Positions 1 through 9,840 of a stretch of 35,907 bases of DNA are shown here, one piece after another. The number at the start of each line of letters is the position of its first letter. The first letter of the stretch is position 1. The notes under the pieces are model-generated. The model was not told the origin of the DNA and ran no database searches. It was given only the letters and a program-made list of their open reading frames with translations. Source of the DNA: an uncultured Lachnospiraceae bacterium (lineage in GTDB: Bacteria > Bacillota > Clostridia > Lachnospirales > Lachnospiraceae); the NCBI GenBank assembly GCA_946629175.1, contig CAMOXN010000004.1, positions 1 through 35,907 on the forward strand, given 5' to 3'. Made by a program: the position numbers and the translations under genes.

Positions 1-128
1 AAGAAGCTACAACAACCATTCTTGGTGGAATCGCCAACTTAAAGGCTCAACCGAAGGCTCCACCAAGAAGCTACAACAACCATTCTTGGTGGAATCGCCA
101 ACTTAAAGGCTCAACCGAAAGCTCCGCC
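1..128. repeat. 64-bp tandem direct repeat, two copies (1-64, 65-128), possibly continuing beyond the left edge
   Basis: Read directly: aagaagctacaacaaccattcttggtggaatcgccaacttaaaggctcaaccgaaggctccacc repeated with 2 mismatches; contains the inverted repeat ccaccaagaa...ttcttggtgg. Confidence 0.9.
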
Positions 129-247
129 ATAAATGTACTCAGGCGTTTCTTAGCAGAGCCCTAAGGAATAGGTCCTGTCACCCCTCTTTTCCTTTTCTTT
201 TGACAGGGTAAAGGTAGAAAAAAGCCGCCGTCATCGCCTATCGCATC

Positions 248-290
248 AAAAAGGCCGCCGCCCTAAGAATCAATTCTTAGTGCGACAGCC
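248..290 (-). terminator. Intrinsic terminator downstream of the M13 peptidase gene
   Basis: Minus strand GGCTGTCGCACTAAGAA-TTGA-TTCTTAGGGCGGCGGCC-TTTTT; about 17-bp stem with one mismatch and two G:U pairs, then a T5 tract. Confidence 0.8.
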
Positions 291-308
291 CCTTGCACAC
301 AATGTCCG

Positions 309-2543
309 TCACCACACTTCCAGTCTTCGCTCCGGCGCGAGGTACATTCCGTCCCCTCTCTTCACGCCATACGTATCATAGAATTCCCGGAACTGCTGCA
401 CGACCGCGTTCACCCTCAGATAAGGGAGCGGATGTGTATCCTGCTGCAGCGTATAAAACTCGCTCTGCGCAGTTGTGATCGTCCTCCATGTCTTCGCGTA
501 ATTCCGGAAGAATCTGTCATAGTCGAAGCCCTGCCCCTGCGCTGCGACGCGAAGAAGGATCTTGATCGCGACCAGGTCCGCGATCGCTTCTCCCTCGATC
601 TGTGAACCGACACAGAAAGTATCCTGAAAAGGCTCGATATTGTCGTAGTAGGCCGCAAGCCTGTCCGCTCTCTCCGCGAACGCTTTCCGGTCCTCATCTG
701 TCCACCAGTTCCTGTAATTGCCCTTTTCGTCGAACTGACAGCCTGTTGTATCGAAGGCATGCGAGATCTCATGCGCGATCGTATCCCCAACGGTTGCAAA
801 GAGCTCCTCCCTGGTCATTCCCGGGTCGTAGAACTCTCCGCCCAAGATCCCGCCGCAGATCGTAATGGCGTTCTCCGTAGGATCGTAGAAAGCGTTGACC
901 TGCTGTACTTTGCTCGTCCAGTAATTGTGGTCGACTTTCTGATTGACCCTGGAGCGCATTCTCTCCACCCAGTAAGCGCCGACCTCGTCCTGCGCGGTGA
1001 AAAGGTTCCCTCCTTCTTCCCCGCCTTTGAAATCGATCCCGCTGTCATCCTCCCAGATCTCCGGTTTCGCGATACGGAGCTTCAGGTTGTCAAGCTTATT
1101 GATCGCCTCTTTACGCGTGTCCTCAGAAAGGAAGGTCTCCTCTGTGAGCATCAGGCGGTATTCATCCATGATCTCCTGTACCACAGCAGTTACTTCCTCC
1201 TTGGTCCCGTCCGTCACATAACGGTCCGCGTACAGCCGCCCGAGCTGCATGGGAAGGAACTGGTCGACCGCATCGCTCGCCGATTTCTCATCCGACTTGG
1301 TCCCTGTAGCTCCGCTGATGCCATTGATCACCTTGTAATAGATATCGTAGCATTCACGGTCTAGGAGCGTCGCGTAATCCTGCGCAGTGTAGCAGATCAG
1401 ATAGTCCTTAAGGATCTCCGCATTGTCTTCGTTATAGAGCACATCCATCGCGTCCAGCCAGTCGGGCTGAGTCAAAATATACACATCCGCCCCGTCAGCT
1501 CCGTACGCGGCGAGCATTTCCCTGATCGGAAAACCGCCGGCCTGATCCTCGAGCTGTTCCATTGTCCTCGGGTTGTTCTCTTTTTCGACCGCGTCCCGCG
1601 CACTCTCCTCTTCTGTTGTCATGATATGCTCGGCGATCGCCTCTTCGAACCGAAAACACCCTTCCAGGACAGAAGTCGCCTCATCGTACGTATAGCCGAG
1701 TTCCATAAGGATATGGCGGATCACTTCGTCGTAATATGGCTCCGCCATCGCTTCATCCTCGGTCATCAGCCCGTAGTACATGGAATCGCCGAAGATCAGA
1801 TCGAAAGGCATGACGTAAACCGCGTAGTTATCGGAATCGTTCCAATCCGCGCTGACATCGCACTGCAGAAGTTCCGTGGCGGATACCGCAGTCCGTTCCA
1901 TGGACAGGTAGGCTGTCAGGTCGTCCAGGTCCTCGGCCTTAAGAAGCGGCTCCAGAAGGTCTTTCAGCGGCTGTACTCCCAGACCGTTTCTGGTCTCCCA
2001 GTCGAGCCACATCTTATAGTACTTCTGTACCAGCTCCTGATCATGGATCAGTGCCTCGTCCGTCTCTTTCTCAGGGTTCTTCAGAATATCGACGAGCCGT
2101 CCGTCGACTTCGATGGCCCACTCCGTGATCGCGTCATAGCTCGAATAGCCGTCCGGAAGCTTTGTGCTGAGCATCCAGTCCCTGTTCACATGGAGATTGA
2201 AATCGTCCTGCGGAGCGGCCTCGTCGCTGAGGCGCACCCATTCCTGGATATCGGAATCCATCCAGGTCGCGGCGTCAATACCGGGGATCCCCGTGCCCTC
2301 CTCCAGTTCTCCGAACAGCTCATCGTCCTCTTCTGTTCCTGTGCCCTCATTCTGCTCCCCGGGTGACTCCTCTGCCGGGGCGTCAGCGCCTCCTTCTTCC
2401 TGCTCCGCCACGATATTTCCGTCCGGTTCGCCAGAGGCACCCTGCCCCTGTTCTCCGCCCGGCTTTACGCCGCAGGCAGCCATGGACAGCGCCATGACCA
2501 GCGCGAGCAGCAGCGCCGCGCTCTTTTTTGCCAGTCTGTTCAT
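309..2543 (-). CDS. M13 (neprilysin/PepO) family zinc metallopeptidase, lipoprotein
   Basis: Lipobox MALSMAAC; HEISHAFD zinc motif, EGEAIADLVAI (ExxxD), C-terminal NAVVQQFREFYDTYGVKRGDGMYLAPERRLEVW. Confidence 0.95.
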   Translation of the reverse strand: MNRLAKKSAALLLALVMALSMAACGVKPGGEQGQGASGEPDGNIVAEQEEGGADAPAEESPGEQNEGTGTEEDDELFGELEEGTGIPGIDAATWMDSDIQEWVRLSDEAAPQDDFNLHVNRDWMLSTKLPDGYSSYDAITEWAIEVDGRLVDILKNPEKETDEALIHDQELVQKYYKMWLDWETRNGLGVQPLKDLLEPLLKAEDLDDLTAYLSMERTAVSATELLQCDVSADWNDSDNYAVYVMPFDLIFGDSMYYGLMTEDEAMAEPYYDEVIRHILMELGYTYDEATSVLEGCFRFEEAIAEHIMTTEEESARDAVEKENNPRTMEQLEDQAGGFPIREMLAAYGADGADVYILTQPDWLDAMDVLYNEDNAEILKDYLICYTAQDYATLLDRECYDIYYKVINGISGATGTKSDEKSASDAVDQFLPMQLGRLYADRYVTDGTKEEVTAVVQEIMDEYRLMLTEETFLSEDTRKEAINKLDNLKLRIAKPEIWEDDSGIDFKGGEEGGNLFTAQDEVGAYWVERMRSRVNQKVDHNYWTSKVQQVNAFYDPTENAITICGGILGGEFYDPGMTREELFATVGDTIAHEISHAFDTTGCQFDEKGNYRNWWTDEDRKAFAERADRLAAYYDNIEPFQDTFCVGSQIEGEAIADLVAIKILLRVAAQGQGFDYDRFFRNYAKTWRTITTAQSEFYTLQQDTHPLPYLRVNAVVQQFREFYDTYGVKRGDGMYLAPERRLEVW

Positions 2544-2567
2544 TTAGTAAGTCCTCCGTCTTGCGGT

Positions 2568-2599
2568 AAAAATGTGACAAGGGGACTGCCCTTGTCACA
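2568..2599 (-). terminator. Intrinsic terminator / dispersed palindrome between the ABC exporter and M13 genes
   Basis: Minus strand TGTGACAAGGG-CAGTC-CCCTTGTCACA-TTTTT, 11-bp perfect stem. Confidence 0.8.
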
Positions 2600-2644
2600 C
2601 TGGGTCTGCTTAATATGACAGGGGAATCGGTTCCCTTGCCACAC

Positions 2645-4612
2645 TTATGCTGTCAGCGCGTCGCTCTTTCCGGTGTACAGCTGGTAGTAGCGTCCCTTCT
2701 GCGCCAGCAGTTCCTCGTGATTGCCGCGCTCTACGATCCGTCCCTGTTCCAGGACCAGGATCGTGTCGCTGTTCTTGATCGTCGAGAGCCTGTGCGCGAT
2801 GACAAAAGTCGTTCTTCCGCTCATCAGCTTGTCCATGCCATCCTGAACGATCTTCTCAGTTCTCGTATCGATGGAGCTTGTCGCTTCGTCGAGGATCAGC
2901 ACCGGCGGATCAGCGATCGCGGCTCTCGCGATCGCGAGGAGCTGCCGCTGGCCCTGGGAGAGGTTGGAACCGTCCCCCTTGAGCATCGTGTCATACCCAT
3001 GGGGCAGCCTCCGGATGAAACCGTCAGCATTTGCCAGTTTGGCCGCCGCTATGATCTCCTCCTCCGTGGCATCCAGCTTTCCGTAGCGGATGTTGTCCCG
3101 TACAGTGCCGGTGAACAGGTGCGTTTCCTGCAGGACCATTCCGAGCGACCTGCGTAGGTCCGGCTTTTTGATCTTGTTGATGTTGATGTTGTCATAACGG
3201 ATCTTGCCGTCCTGGATATCGTAGAAGCGGGTGAGCAGGTTCGTGATGGTCGTCTTGCCCGCGCCGGTGGAACCGACGAGCGCCACCTTCTCGCCCGGCT
3301 TTGCGTGGATCACGATGTCATGCAGTACCATCTTGTCGTCACGATAACCGAAATCCACGTTGTTGAAGGTGACATCCCCCTCCATTTTCTGGTAAGTCGT
3401 GCTGTGGTCGGACTGTTTGTGGTAGTGCTTCCACGCCCATTGTCCGGTGTGCTTCTCGCTCTCCACGACATTGCCTTCCTGATCATACTCGCAGTTGACG
3501 AGCATGACATAGCCCTCATCTTTCTCCGGCTCTTCGTCGAGGAGCTTAAAGACCCTCTCCGCGCCGGCGAGCGCCATGATAATACTGTTGAACTGCATAC
3601 TGACCTGGTTGATCGGCATACTGAAGCTCTTATTCAGAGTAAGGAAGCTGGCCAGCGCGCCGACCGTGAACCCTGCGTAGGTGTTGAGCGCCAGAATAGC
3701 GCCGACGATCGCCGCGACGACATAGTTCGCGTTGCCCATCTGCGCGTTGACGGGGCCGATCATGTTAGCGAAAGCGTTCGCCTTGTACGCGCTCTTAAAG
3801 AGTTCCTCGTTGAGCTCGTCGAATGTCCTGACGCACTCCTCTTCGTGGCAGAAGACCTTGACGACCTTCTGGCCGGTCATCGTCTCCTCGATGAAACCGT
3901 TCAGTTTACCGATATTGCGCTGCTGCGCGACGAAGTTCTTGCCCGAATTCTGCGTCACCTTCATTGTTAAGAACAGCATGAGCACCACCATCACCAGAGT
4001 CACCAGCGTCAGCGGGATACTGAGGATGAGCATCATGCTGAGTATACTGATGATCGTGATCGCGCTGTTGAACATCTGCGGCACGCTCTGACTGATCATC
4101 TGGCGGAGCGTGTCGATGTCATTCGTGTAGACGGACATGATATCCCCGCGGGAATGCGTGTCAAAATACTGAATGGGAAGGCTCTCCATATGATCAAAGA
4201 GGTCCTCCCTGAGCCGCTTTAAAGTGCCCTGGTTCACGTGCACCATCGTGACCTGCTGTGTAAAAGCAGCCGCGATACCGATGGCATAGAATAACACCAC
4301 TCTGGACATCGCCCCTAAGAGAGGCGCGTAATCGGGATCCGGCTGCCCGATCATCGGAGTGATATATGTGTCGATCAGCGTCCTCGTGAACATGGTCCCC
4401 TGGATATTGGCAAATACGGAGAGCACGATGCACATCAGAACAAGGATCATCTGCACGCCGTAGTACTTGAAGACATAGCTCATGATCCTCTTAAACAGGA
4501 GTCCGGGATTCTCCACTTTCGGGCGCGGCCTTCCGGCCATCCGTCTGCCGCCGCCTCCTCCGCCCTTAAATTCCCTGGTCTTTTCTTCTTCCGCCATTCT
4601 CTTACCCTCCAA
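2645..4612 (-). CDS. ABC exporter, fused TMD-NBD (consensus NBD half of a heterodimer)
   Basis: ABC membrane domain plus NBD: Walker A GSTGAGKTT, signature LSQGQ, Walker B LILDEATSSID, H-loop IAHR. Confidence 0.95.
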   Translation of the reverse strand: MEGKRMAEEEKTREFKGGGGGGRRMAGRPRPKVENPGLLFKRIMSYVFKYYGVQMILVLMCIVLSVFANIQGTMFTRTLIDTYITPMIGQPDPDYAPLLGAMSRVVLFYAIGIAAAFTQQVTMVHVNQGTLKRLREDLFDHMESLPIQYFDTHSRGDIMSVYTNDIDTLRQMISQSVPQMFNSAITIISILSMMLILSIPLTLVTLVMVVLMLFLTMKVTQNSGKNFVAQQRNIGKLNGFIEETMTGQKVVKVFCHEEECVRTFDELNEELFKSAYKANAFANMIGPVNAQMGNANYVVAAIVGAILALNTYAGFTVGALASFLTLNKSFSMPINQVSMQFNSIIMALAGAERVFKLLDEEPEKDEGYVMLVNCEYDQEGNVVESEKHTGQWAWKHYHKQSDHSTTYQKMEGDVTFNNVDFGYRDDKMVLHDIVIHAKPGEKVALVGSTGAGKTTITNLLTRFYDIQDGKIRYDNININKIKKPDLRRSLGMVLQETHLFTGTVRDNIRYGKLDATEEEIIAAAKLANADGFIRRLPHGYDTMLKGDGSNLSQGQRQLLAIARAAIADPPVLILDEATSSIDTRTEKIVQDGMDKLMSGRTTFVIAHRLSTIKNSDTILVLEQGRIVERGNHEELLAQKGRYYQLYTGKSDALTA

Positions 4613-4686
4613 GCATTTCGCACACCCGAAAAGGGAGCCTCATATTGCTGAGCTTCAATAATAATGCGTGCGATGTTCCGCGAACA

Positions 4687-6432
4687 CTATTTTTTGTCAA
4701 AGTCCGCGTCGCCGCCTGCTCCTACCTGGGACTCATACACTTCCCTGTAAATATCGTTGTTCTCAAGAAGTTCCTCGTGAGTGCCGAACCCATTCACTCT
4801 TCCGTCGTCCATGACGATGATCCTGTCGCAGTCCCTGACGCTGGAGATCCTCTGCGCGATGATCAGTTTCGTCGTTCCCGGGATCTCCTCCCGGAATGCC
4901 TTGCGGATCTTAGCGTCCGTCGCGGTATCCACCGCGCTGGTGCTGTCGTCGAGGATCAGGATCCTGGGCTTTTTGAGCAGCGCCCTCGCAATACAGAGCC
5001 TCTGCTTCTGGCCGCCGGAGACATTGGTCCCGCCCTGCTCGATCCAGGTGTTGTAACCCTCCGGCATTTTCTCGATGAATTCGTCTGCGCATGCCATCCG
5101 GCAGGCTCTCTTACACTCTTCTTCCGTGGCGTCCTTGTCTCCCCAGCGCAGGTTGTCCAGGATGGTCCCGCTGAACAGGACATTCTTCTGCAGGACGACC
5201 GAGACCTGGTTCCTCAGGACTTCCAGGTCGTAGTCACGCACGTCAATACCGCCGACAAGAACGCGCCCCTGCGTCACGTCATAAAGGCGGCTGATGAGGT
5301 TCACCAGCGAGGATTTGGCGCTGCCCGTGCCGCCGATAATGCCAATGCTCTCTCCGGACCGGATGGATAAGCTTATATCCTTGAGGACCGGATCGCCGGT
5401 ACCGGGGCGGTAGGAGAAGTCAACATCTTCGAACACGATGCTTCCGTCCGGGACTTCCATGACAGGATTTTCGGGATTGGTCAGGTCGCTCCGCTCGTTG
5501 ATGACTTCCGCGATACGCTTCGCGCTTGCCTCTGACATCGTCAGCATGACAAAGACCATGGAGAGCATCATCAGGCTCATGAGGATGTTCATACAGTAAG
5601 CCAGAAGGCTCATGAGCTCGCCGGTCCCCAGTTCCTTAGAGATGATCATATGGGCTCCGAACCAGCTGATTAATAGGATGCAGGCGTAGACCACCGACAT
5701 CATGACCGGCATGACGCCGGCAATATTCATTTCCGCCTTGATGAACATCTCGTAGATGTTCTCCGCAGCCGTGTGAAAGCGGTCCTTCTCGTAGTCTTCC
5801 CGCACATACGCCTTGACGACGCGGATCGCCGATACGTTCTCCTGGACGCTCGCGTTGAGGTCGTCGTATCTTCTGAAGACCTGCTGGAAATACTTGGTGG
5901 CCCTGCGCATCACAAAGGAGATGACAATCGCGAGAAAGATCACGGCGATGAGATAAATGCTCGCCAGTCTCGGACTGATGATAAAGGACATTGCCATTGC
6001 GATGATCATGGAAAAAGGCGCGCGCATGGCCATCCGCAGGAGCATCTGGTACGCGTTCTGGATATTGGTCACATCCGTCGTCAGTCTTGTGACAAGGCTG
6101 GAGGATGAGAACTTGTCGATGCTCGCGAAAGAGAAAGTCTGGATATTGTCATACATGGCCTTTCTGAGGTTCTTAGCGAAACCGGTCGCCGCCTTAGCTC
6201 CGAACACTCCGCCGAGAATACCGAATAAAAGGCCCAAAAGGGCGACGAACACCATGAACGCCCCGGTCTTTATGATGTAGCTCATATCCGACCCGCCGAT
6301 CCCGATGTCTACGATCCTTCCCATGAGAACGGGAATGATCATCTCGCAGACCACCTCCCCGATCATAAAGAGAGGCGTAAGAACAGAAGGCAGTTTATAC
6401 TCTTTAACTTGTGAAAGAAGTGTCTTGAACAT
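4687..6432 (-). CDS. ABC exporter, fused TMD-NBD (degenerate NBD half of a heterodimer)
   Basis: TMD plus NBD: Walker A GGTGSAKSS, signature VSGGQ, Walker B LILDDSTSAVD (E to D), H-loop IIAQRI (H to Q). Confidence 0.95.
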   Translation of the reverse strand: MFKTLLSQVKEYKLPSVLTPLFMIGEVVCEMIIPVLMGRIVDIGIGGSDMSYIIKTGAFMVFVALLGLLFGILGGVFGAKAATGFAKNLRKAMYDNIQTFSFASIDKFSSSSLVTRLTTDVTNIQNAYQMLLRMAMRAPFSMIIAMAMSFIISPRLASIYLIAVIFLAIVISFVMRRATKYFQQVFRRYDDLNASVQENVSAIRVVKAYVREDYEKDRFHTAAENIYEMFIKAEMNIAGVMPVMMSVVYACILLISWFGAHMIISKELGTGELMSLLAYCMNILMSLMMLSMVFVMLTMSEASAKRIAEVINERSDLTNPENPVMEVPDGSIVFEDVDFSYRPGTGDPVLKDISLSIRSGESIGIIGGTGSAKSSLVNLISRLYDVTQGRVLVGGIDVRDYDLEVLRNQVSVVLQKNVLFSGTILDNLRWGDKDATEEECKRACRMACADEFIEKMPEGYNTWIEQGGTNVSGGQKQRLCIARALLKKPRILILDDSTSAVDTATDAKIRKAFREEIPGTTKLIIAQRISSVRDCDRIIVMDDGRVNGFGTHEELLENNDIYREVYESQVGAGGDADFDKK

Positions 6433-6510
6433 AGCGGTTCCTCGCGAAATGAAATTGCGGTCCGGCAGCCCGGATCAATGTTCGAAAAAAGTGGACAAGG
6501 AGTCCCTGCA

Positions 6511-9084
6511 CTACTCGATCGATTTGAGCGACTCGATCATATCGATCTTCCTGATCGTAAAATATGAAAACAAATTGACTGACAGTGAGAAAAGACAGGT
6601 GAGTATTGCTGAGATGATATAACTTCGCGGATGGACGCTCCTTCCGAACATAAGGTAATCGACCTCGATCGTGGTGATCAGCCATCCGTGGAGCCACTTT
6701 CCCATATAAAGTCCCAGGCCGGCGCCGATCAGGGTCAAAAAACCGTTCTCCCTGTAGACATAAGAAGACGTCTCGCCGTCATAAAAGCCGAGGACCTTAA
6801 GCGTCGCCAGTTCCCGTATCCTCTCCGTGACATTGATGTTGGTCAGGTTGAACAGAACTAAAAAGGCCAGCACCGCAGCTGCTGCTATGACGATCACGAT
6901 GATCGCGTTGATGCTCCTGACACTGCCCTCGAAACGGGTCCTCATCTGGTCGATCCGGCTGTAGGAAATGACGCCGTCCATCGAGAGGAGCCCGGCGGCG
7001 GCCTTTTCTTCATCTGCGCCTTCCGTAAGGCGGATCAGTATCGTATTGTACTGCGGCCAATCTCCCATAATGCCTTTCCAGCAGCTTCTGGTCATATAGA
7101 CATAGTGGTTGACGTAATTCTCCGTGATGTCTGAGACAACAGCGGAATATTCCTCCTCGTCCGCGTCTGTGAGCGTCACCCGGTCCCCGACATTGACATG
7201 AAGGAGTTCAGCCATTTTCTCATCGATCACGATCCCGTCCGGATCCATGTTCAAGGGAGCAGTGAACAGGTCCTTGTACTCCGGCGCAATGCCTCCGCCG
7301 TGTTCTCTGTGCCGCAGCCGAATGAACCCGTCAAGGCTTTTCAGGTCATCGATACAGGTCACGACGACATTTTCTGCCTTTCCGTCCACGGTCTCAAGTC
7401 CGAGACGGCTCTGGAAACACTCCAGAGAGCCTTCCAGCCCTTCCATCCTTGCGAGTTCTTCCCGCAGCCTCACCTTATCAGCAACACCGATCTCATCCGA
7501 AAAACTGACCGCGGCGTCATAACAGGTGATTTCATCGAACTGCCACGCCAGAATATCGAAGATCGAATCCCTGAGTCCCAGCCCAGTTACGACCAGAGCC
7601 GTGCACCCACCGATCCCGGCGACCGTCATCCAGAACCGCCTTTTGTATCGGAACAGGTTCCGGACGCTTACCTTCTGCAGAAAAGAGAGCCTCTTCCAGA
7701 TCGCGGGGATCCGCTCGAGCAGCACTCTTTTGCCGGGTCTTGGAGCCCTGGGCCGCATCAGGGAAGCAGCAGAAGCGCTCATTGTTGACCGGCTTGCGGC
7801 CGCGGCCGAACCTGCAGTGGCGAGGACCGCAAAGCCCACGGAATAGGCGAGGACCCGCGCGGAAACAAGGAGCCGCATCGGAGGCAGGATATATTCCAGA
7901 CCCCACTCGTAGTAAATGATGCTCGGGATCGTCAGGATCCCGAACGCCCAGCCGATGAGACCGCCTCCCAGACTGGCCGCCAGCGCGTAACCGATGTATT
8001 TGATCCCGATATCCGCGGCAGTAAAACCAAGCGCCTTCATGCCGCCGATCTCCGTTCTGTGCTCCTCCACCATCCTGGTCATCGTGGTGAGGGAACTGAG
8101 CGCCGCGACAAGAAAAAAGATCATCGGAAAGACATCCGCCAGATTGCTCATGCGTTCCGCGTCCATCGCGAATTCCTCGTAGCTCTCCAGCGTGTTCCTG
8201 CCCAGTATATACCATTTGCCGCCTTCGATCTGCACGGCTTCCAGCCCCATGCTCAGGATCTGCGCGAACATGTCCGTGATCGTCGCGTCCCGGATCAGCT
8301 CTTCATGGCGCTCCGCTGCTCTCTCCCTGCCGGGTTCTTCCAGCGCATCGCTGAGGAGCTCGGTCCTGTCCTCATAATCGCTGTCCCCATAGCAGTCCAA
8401 AGGGTCCAGCTCGTCCGCCGTCAGATAGATCGCGGAGTAATACGGCTGCGTGAACGCTTCCTCCGGAATCGAGATCCATGCTGTCACAGTCCCGCTGCCG
8501 ATGCGCGATGCTCCTCTGGTCCTCGTGATATACATGGGGCTCTTCGCGGCGCCGACAACTACGAAGGAGTGCTCCTTCAGCACACTGCTTTCCGTCGTCG
8601 TTTTATCCGCGTCTTTCGTATCGATCGTGATCGTATCTCCGATCCCGATCCCGAGCTTATCCAGAAAGAACTGTTCCGTGACGCATTCGCCGCTGTTCTC
8701 CGGCAGTCTTCCGTCGGTGAGTCTCAACCGGTTGATCATGACCGGAAGTGAGAATACAGTGACCGTCTCTTCCTCCACCAGCGCGTCAAAAGACTTGCTG
8801 CCCTCCGCGTCGGAAATGACCGGAAGGCCGGAGGCGCCTCTCCATTCTCTCAAAGTTTCCAGATCTTTGTCAGTCAGTCCCAATGTGGAGACGATCCGCA
8901 GGTCCATAAGGTTCTGCTCGTCGTAATACACATCAAGCGAGTGCTTCATGTCCGGCGCCGTCATGCGCAGCCCGGCCAGAAACCCTACCGCAAGAAAGTT
9001 CATTATCAGGAGGGAGAAGAACTTCTTCTTCGTGTGAAGGATCTCCCTGACCGCATCTGTCAAAAGCCGGTTCCGTGTGCGCAT
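6511..9084 (-). CDS. MacB/FtsX-type ABC transporter permease
   Basis: 857 aa; N-terminal TM helix plus extracytoplasmic domain, duplicated FtsX-like TM modules (TRMVEEHRTEIGGMKALGF; NVTERIRELATLKVLGFYDGE); directly follows a LolD-type ATPase gene. Confidence 0.9.
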   Translation of the reverse strand: MRTRNRLLTDAVREILHTKKKFFSLLIMNFLAVGFLAGLRMTAPDMKHSLDVYYDEQNLMDLRIVSTLGLTDKDLETLREWRGASGLPVISDAEGSKSFDALVEEETVTVFSLPVMINRLRLTDGRLPENSGECVTEQFFLDKLGIGIGDTITIDTKDADKTTTESSVLKEHSFVVVGAAKSPMYITRTRGASRIGSGTVTAWISIPEEAFTQPYYSAIYLTADELDPLDCYGDSDYEDRTELLSDALEEPGRERAAERHEELIRDATITDMFAQILSMGLEAVQIEGGKWYILGRNTLESYEEFAMDAERMSNLADVFPMIFFLVAALSSLTTMTRMVEEHRTEIGGMKALGFTAADIGIKYIGYALAASLGGGLIGWAFGILTIPSIIYYEWGLEYILPPMRLLVSARVLAYSVGFAVLATAGSAAAASRSTMSASAASLMRPRAPRPGKRVLLERIPAIWKRLSFLQKVSVRNLFRYKRRFWMTVAGIGGCTALVVTGLGLRDSIFDILAWQFDEITCYDAAVSFSDEIGVADKVRLREELARMEGLEGSLECFQSRLGLETVDGKAENVVVTCIDDLKSLDGFIRLRHREHGGGIAPEYKDLFTAPLNMDPDGIVIDEKMAELLHVNVGDRVTLTDADEEEYSAVVSDITENYVNHYVYMTRSCWKGIMGDWPQYNTILIRLTEGADEEKAAAGLLSMDGVISYSRIDQMRTRFEGSVRSINAIIVIVIAAAAVLAFLVLFNLTNINVTERIRELATLKVLGFYDGETSSYVYRENGFLTLIGAGLGLYMGKWLHGWLITTIEVDYLMFGRSVHPRSYIISAILTCLFSLSVNLFSYFTIRKIDMIESLKSIE

Positions 9085-9101
9085 CCAACATCACTTTCCG
9101 A

Positions 9102-9809
9102 TCACCATTCGATCTGCTCGACCGGTACAGGGTCCTCGTTGATCTCGAGCCTGTCCACCTTCCCGTTCCGAATGTGGATCACTTTGTCAGCCATTGGTGT
9201 CAGTGCCAGATTGTGCGTGATGACAATGACGGTCATTCCCTTCTCCCTGCAGGTCTTCTGCAGAAGTGCCAGGATCTGTTTGCCCGTCACATAGTCAAGA
9301 GCTCCTGTCGGCTCATCACACAGCAGGAGTTTGGGGTTTTTAGCGAGAGCGCGCGCGATCGCCACGCGCTGCTGCTCGCCGCCGGACAGCTGGGACGGGA
9401 AATTGTTCATCCTGTCCCCCAGTCCGACCTCTTTCATTGTTTCTTCCGCATCAAGCGGGTTCTTACAGATCTGTGAGGCAAGCTCAACATTCTCGAGCGC
9501 AGTGAGGTTCTGCACCAGATTGTAGAACTGGAAGACAAATCCGATATCGTAGCGCCTGTATTCCGTCAGCTGTCTGGAAGAGCTCTTACTGACATCTCTT
9601 CCATCCACAACGATCCTGCCCGATGTGCACTGGTCCATGCCGCCGAGCATATTGAGGATCGTCGTCTTTCCGGCCCCGCTGGGACCGACGATCACCGTAA
9701 ACTCTCCCTTATCAATGGTGAAATCAGCGCCGTTCACTGCCTTGATCTCCACCTCACCCATACGGTAGATCTTCGTGACATTTTCAAACAGAATAAAGGG
9801 ATCACTCAT
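9102..9809 (-). CDS. ABC transporter ATP-binding protein, MacB/LolD type
   Basis: [35 protein letters not shown]. Confidence 0.95.
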   Translation of the reverse strand: MSDPFILFENVTKIYRMGEVEIKAVNGADFTIDKGEFTVIVGPSGAGKTTILNMLGGMDQCTSGRIVVDGRDVSKSSSRQLTEYRRYDIGFVFQFYNLVQNLTALENVELASQICKNPLDAEETMKEVGLGDRMNNFPSQLSGGEQQRVAIARALAKNPKLLLCDEPTGALDYVTGKQILALLQKTCREKGMTVIVITHNLALTPMADKVIHIRNGKVDRLEINEDPVPVEQIEW

Positions 9810-9840
9810 AACTTGCGAACATACCTCTCAGGATTGCGTG

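Noticed and set aside
1-128. CRISPR array
   Set aside because: Head-to-tail 64-bp repeats without unique spacers; no cas genes in the window
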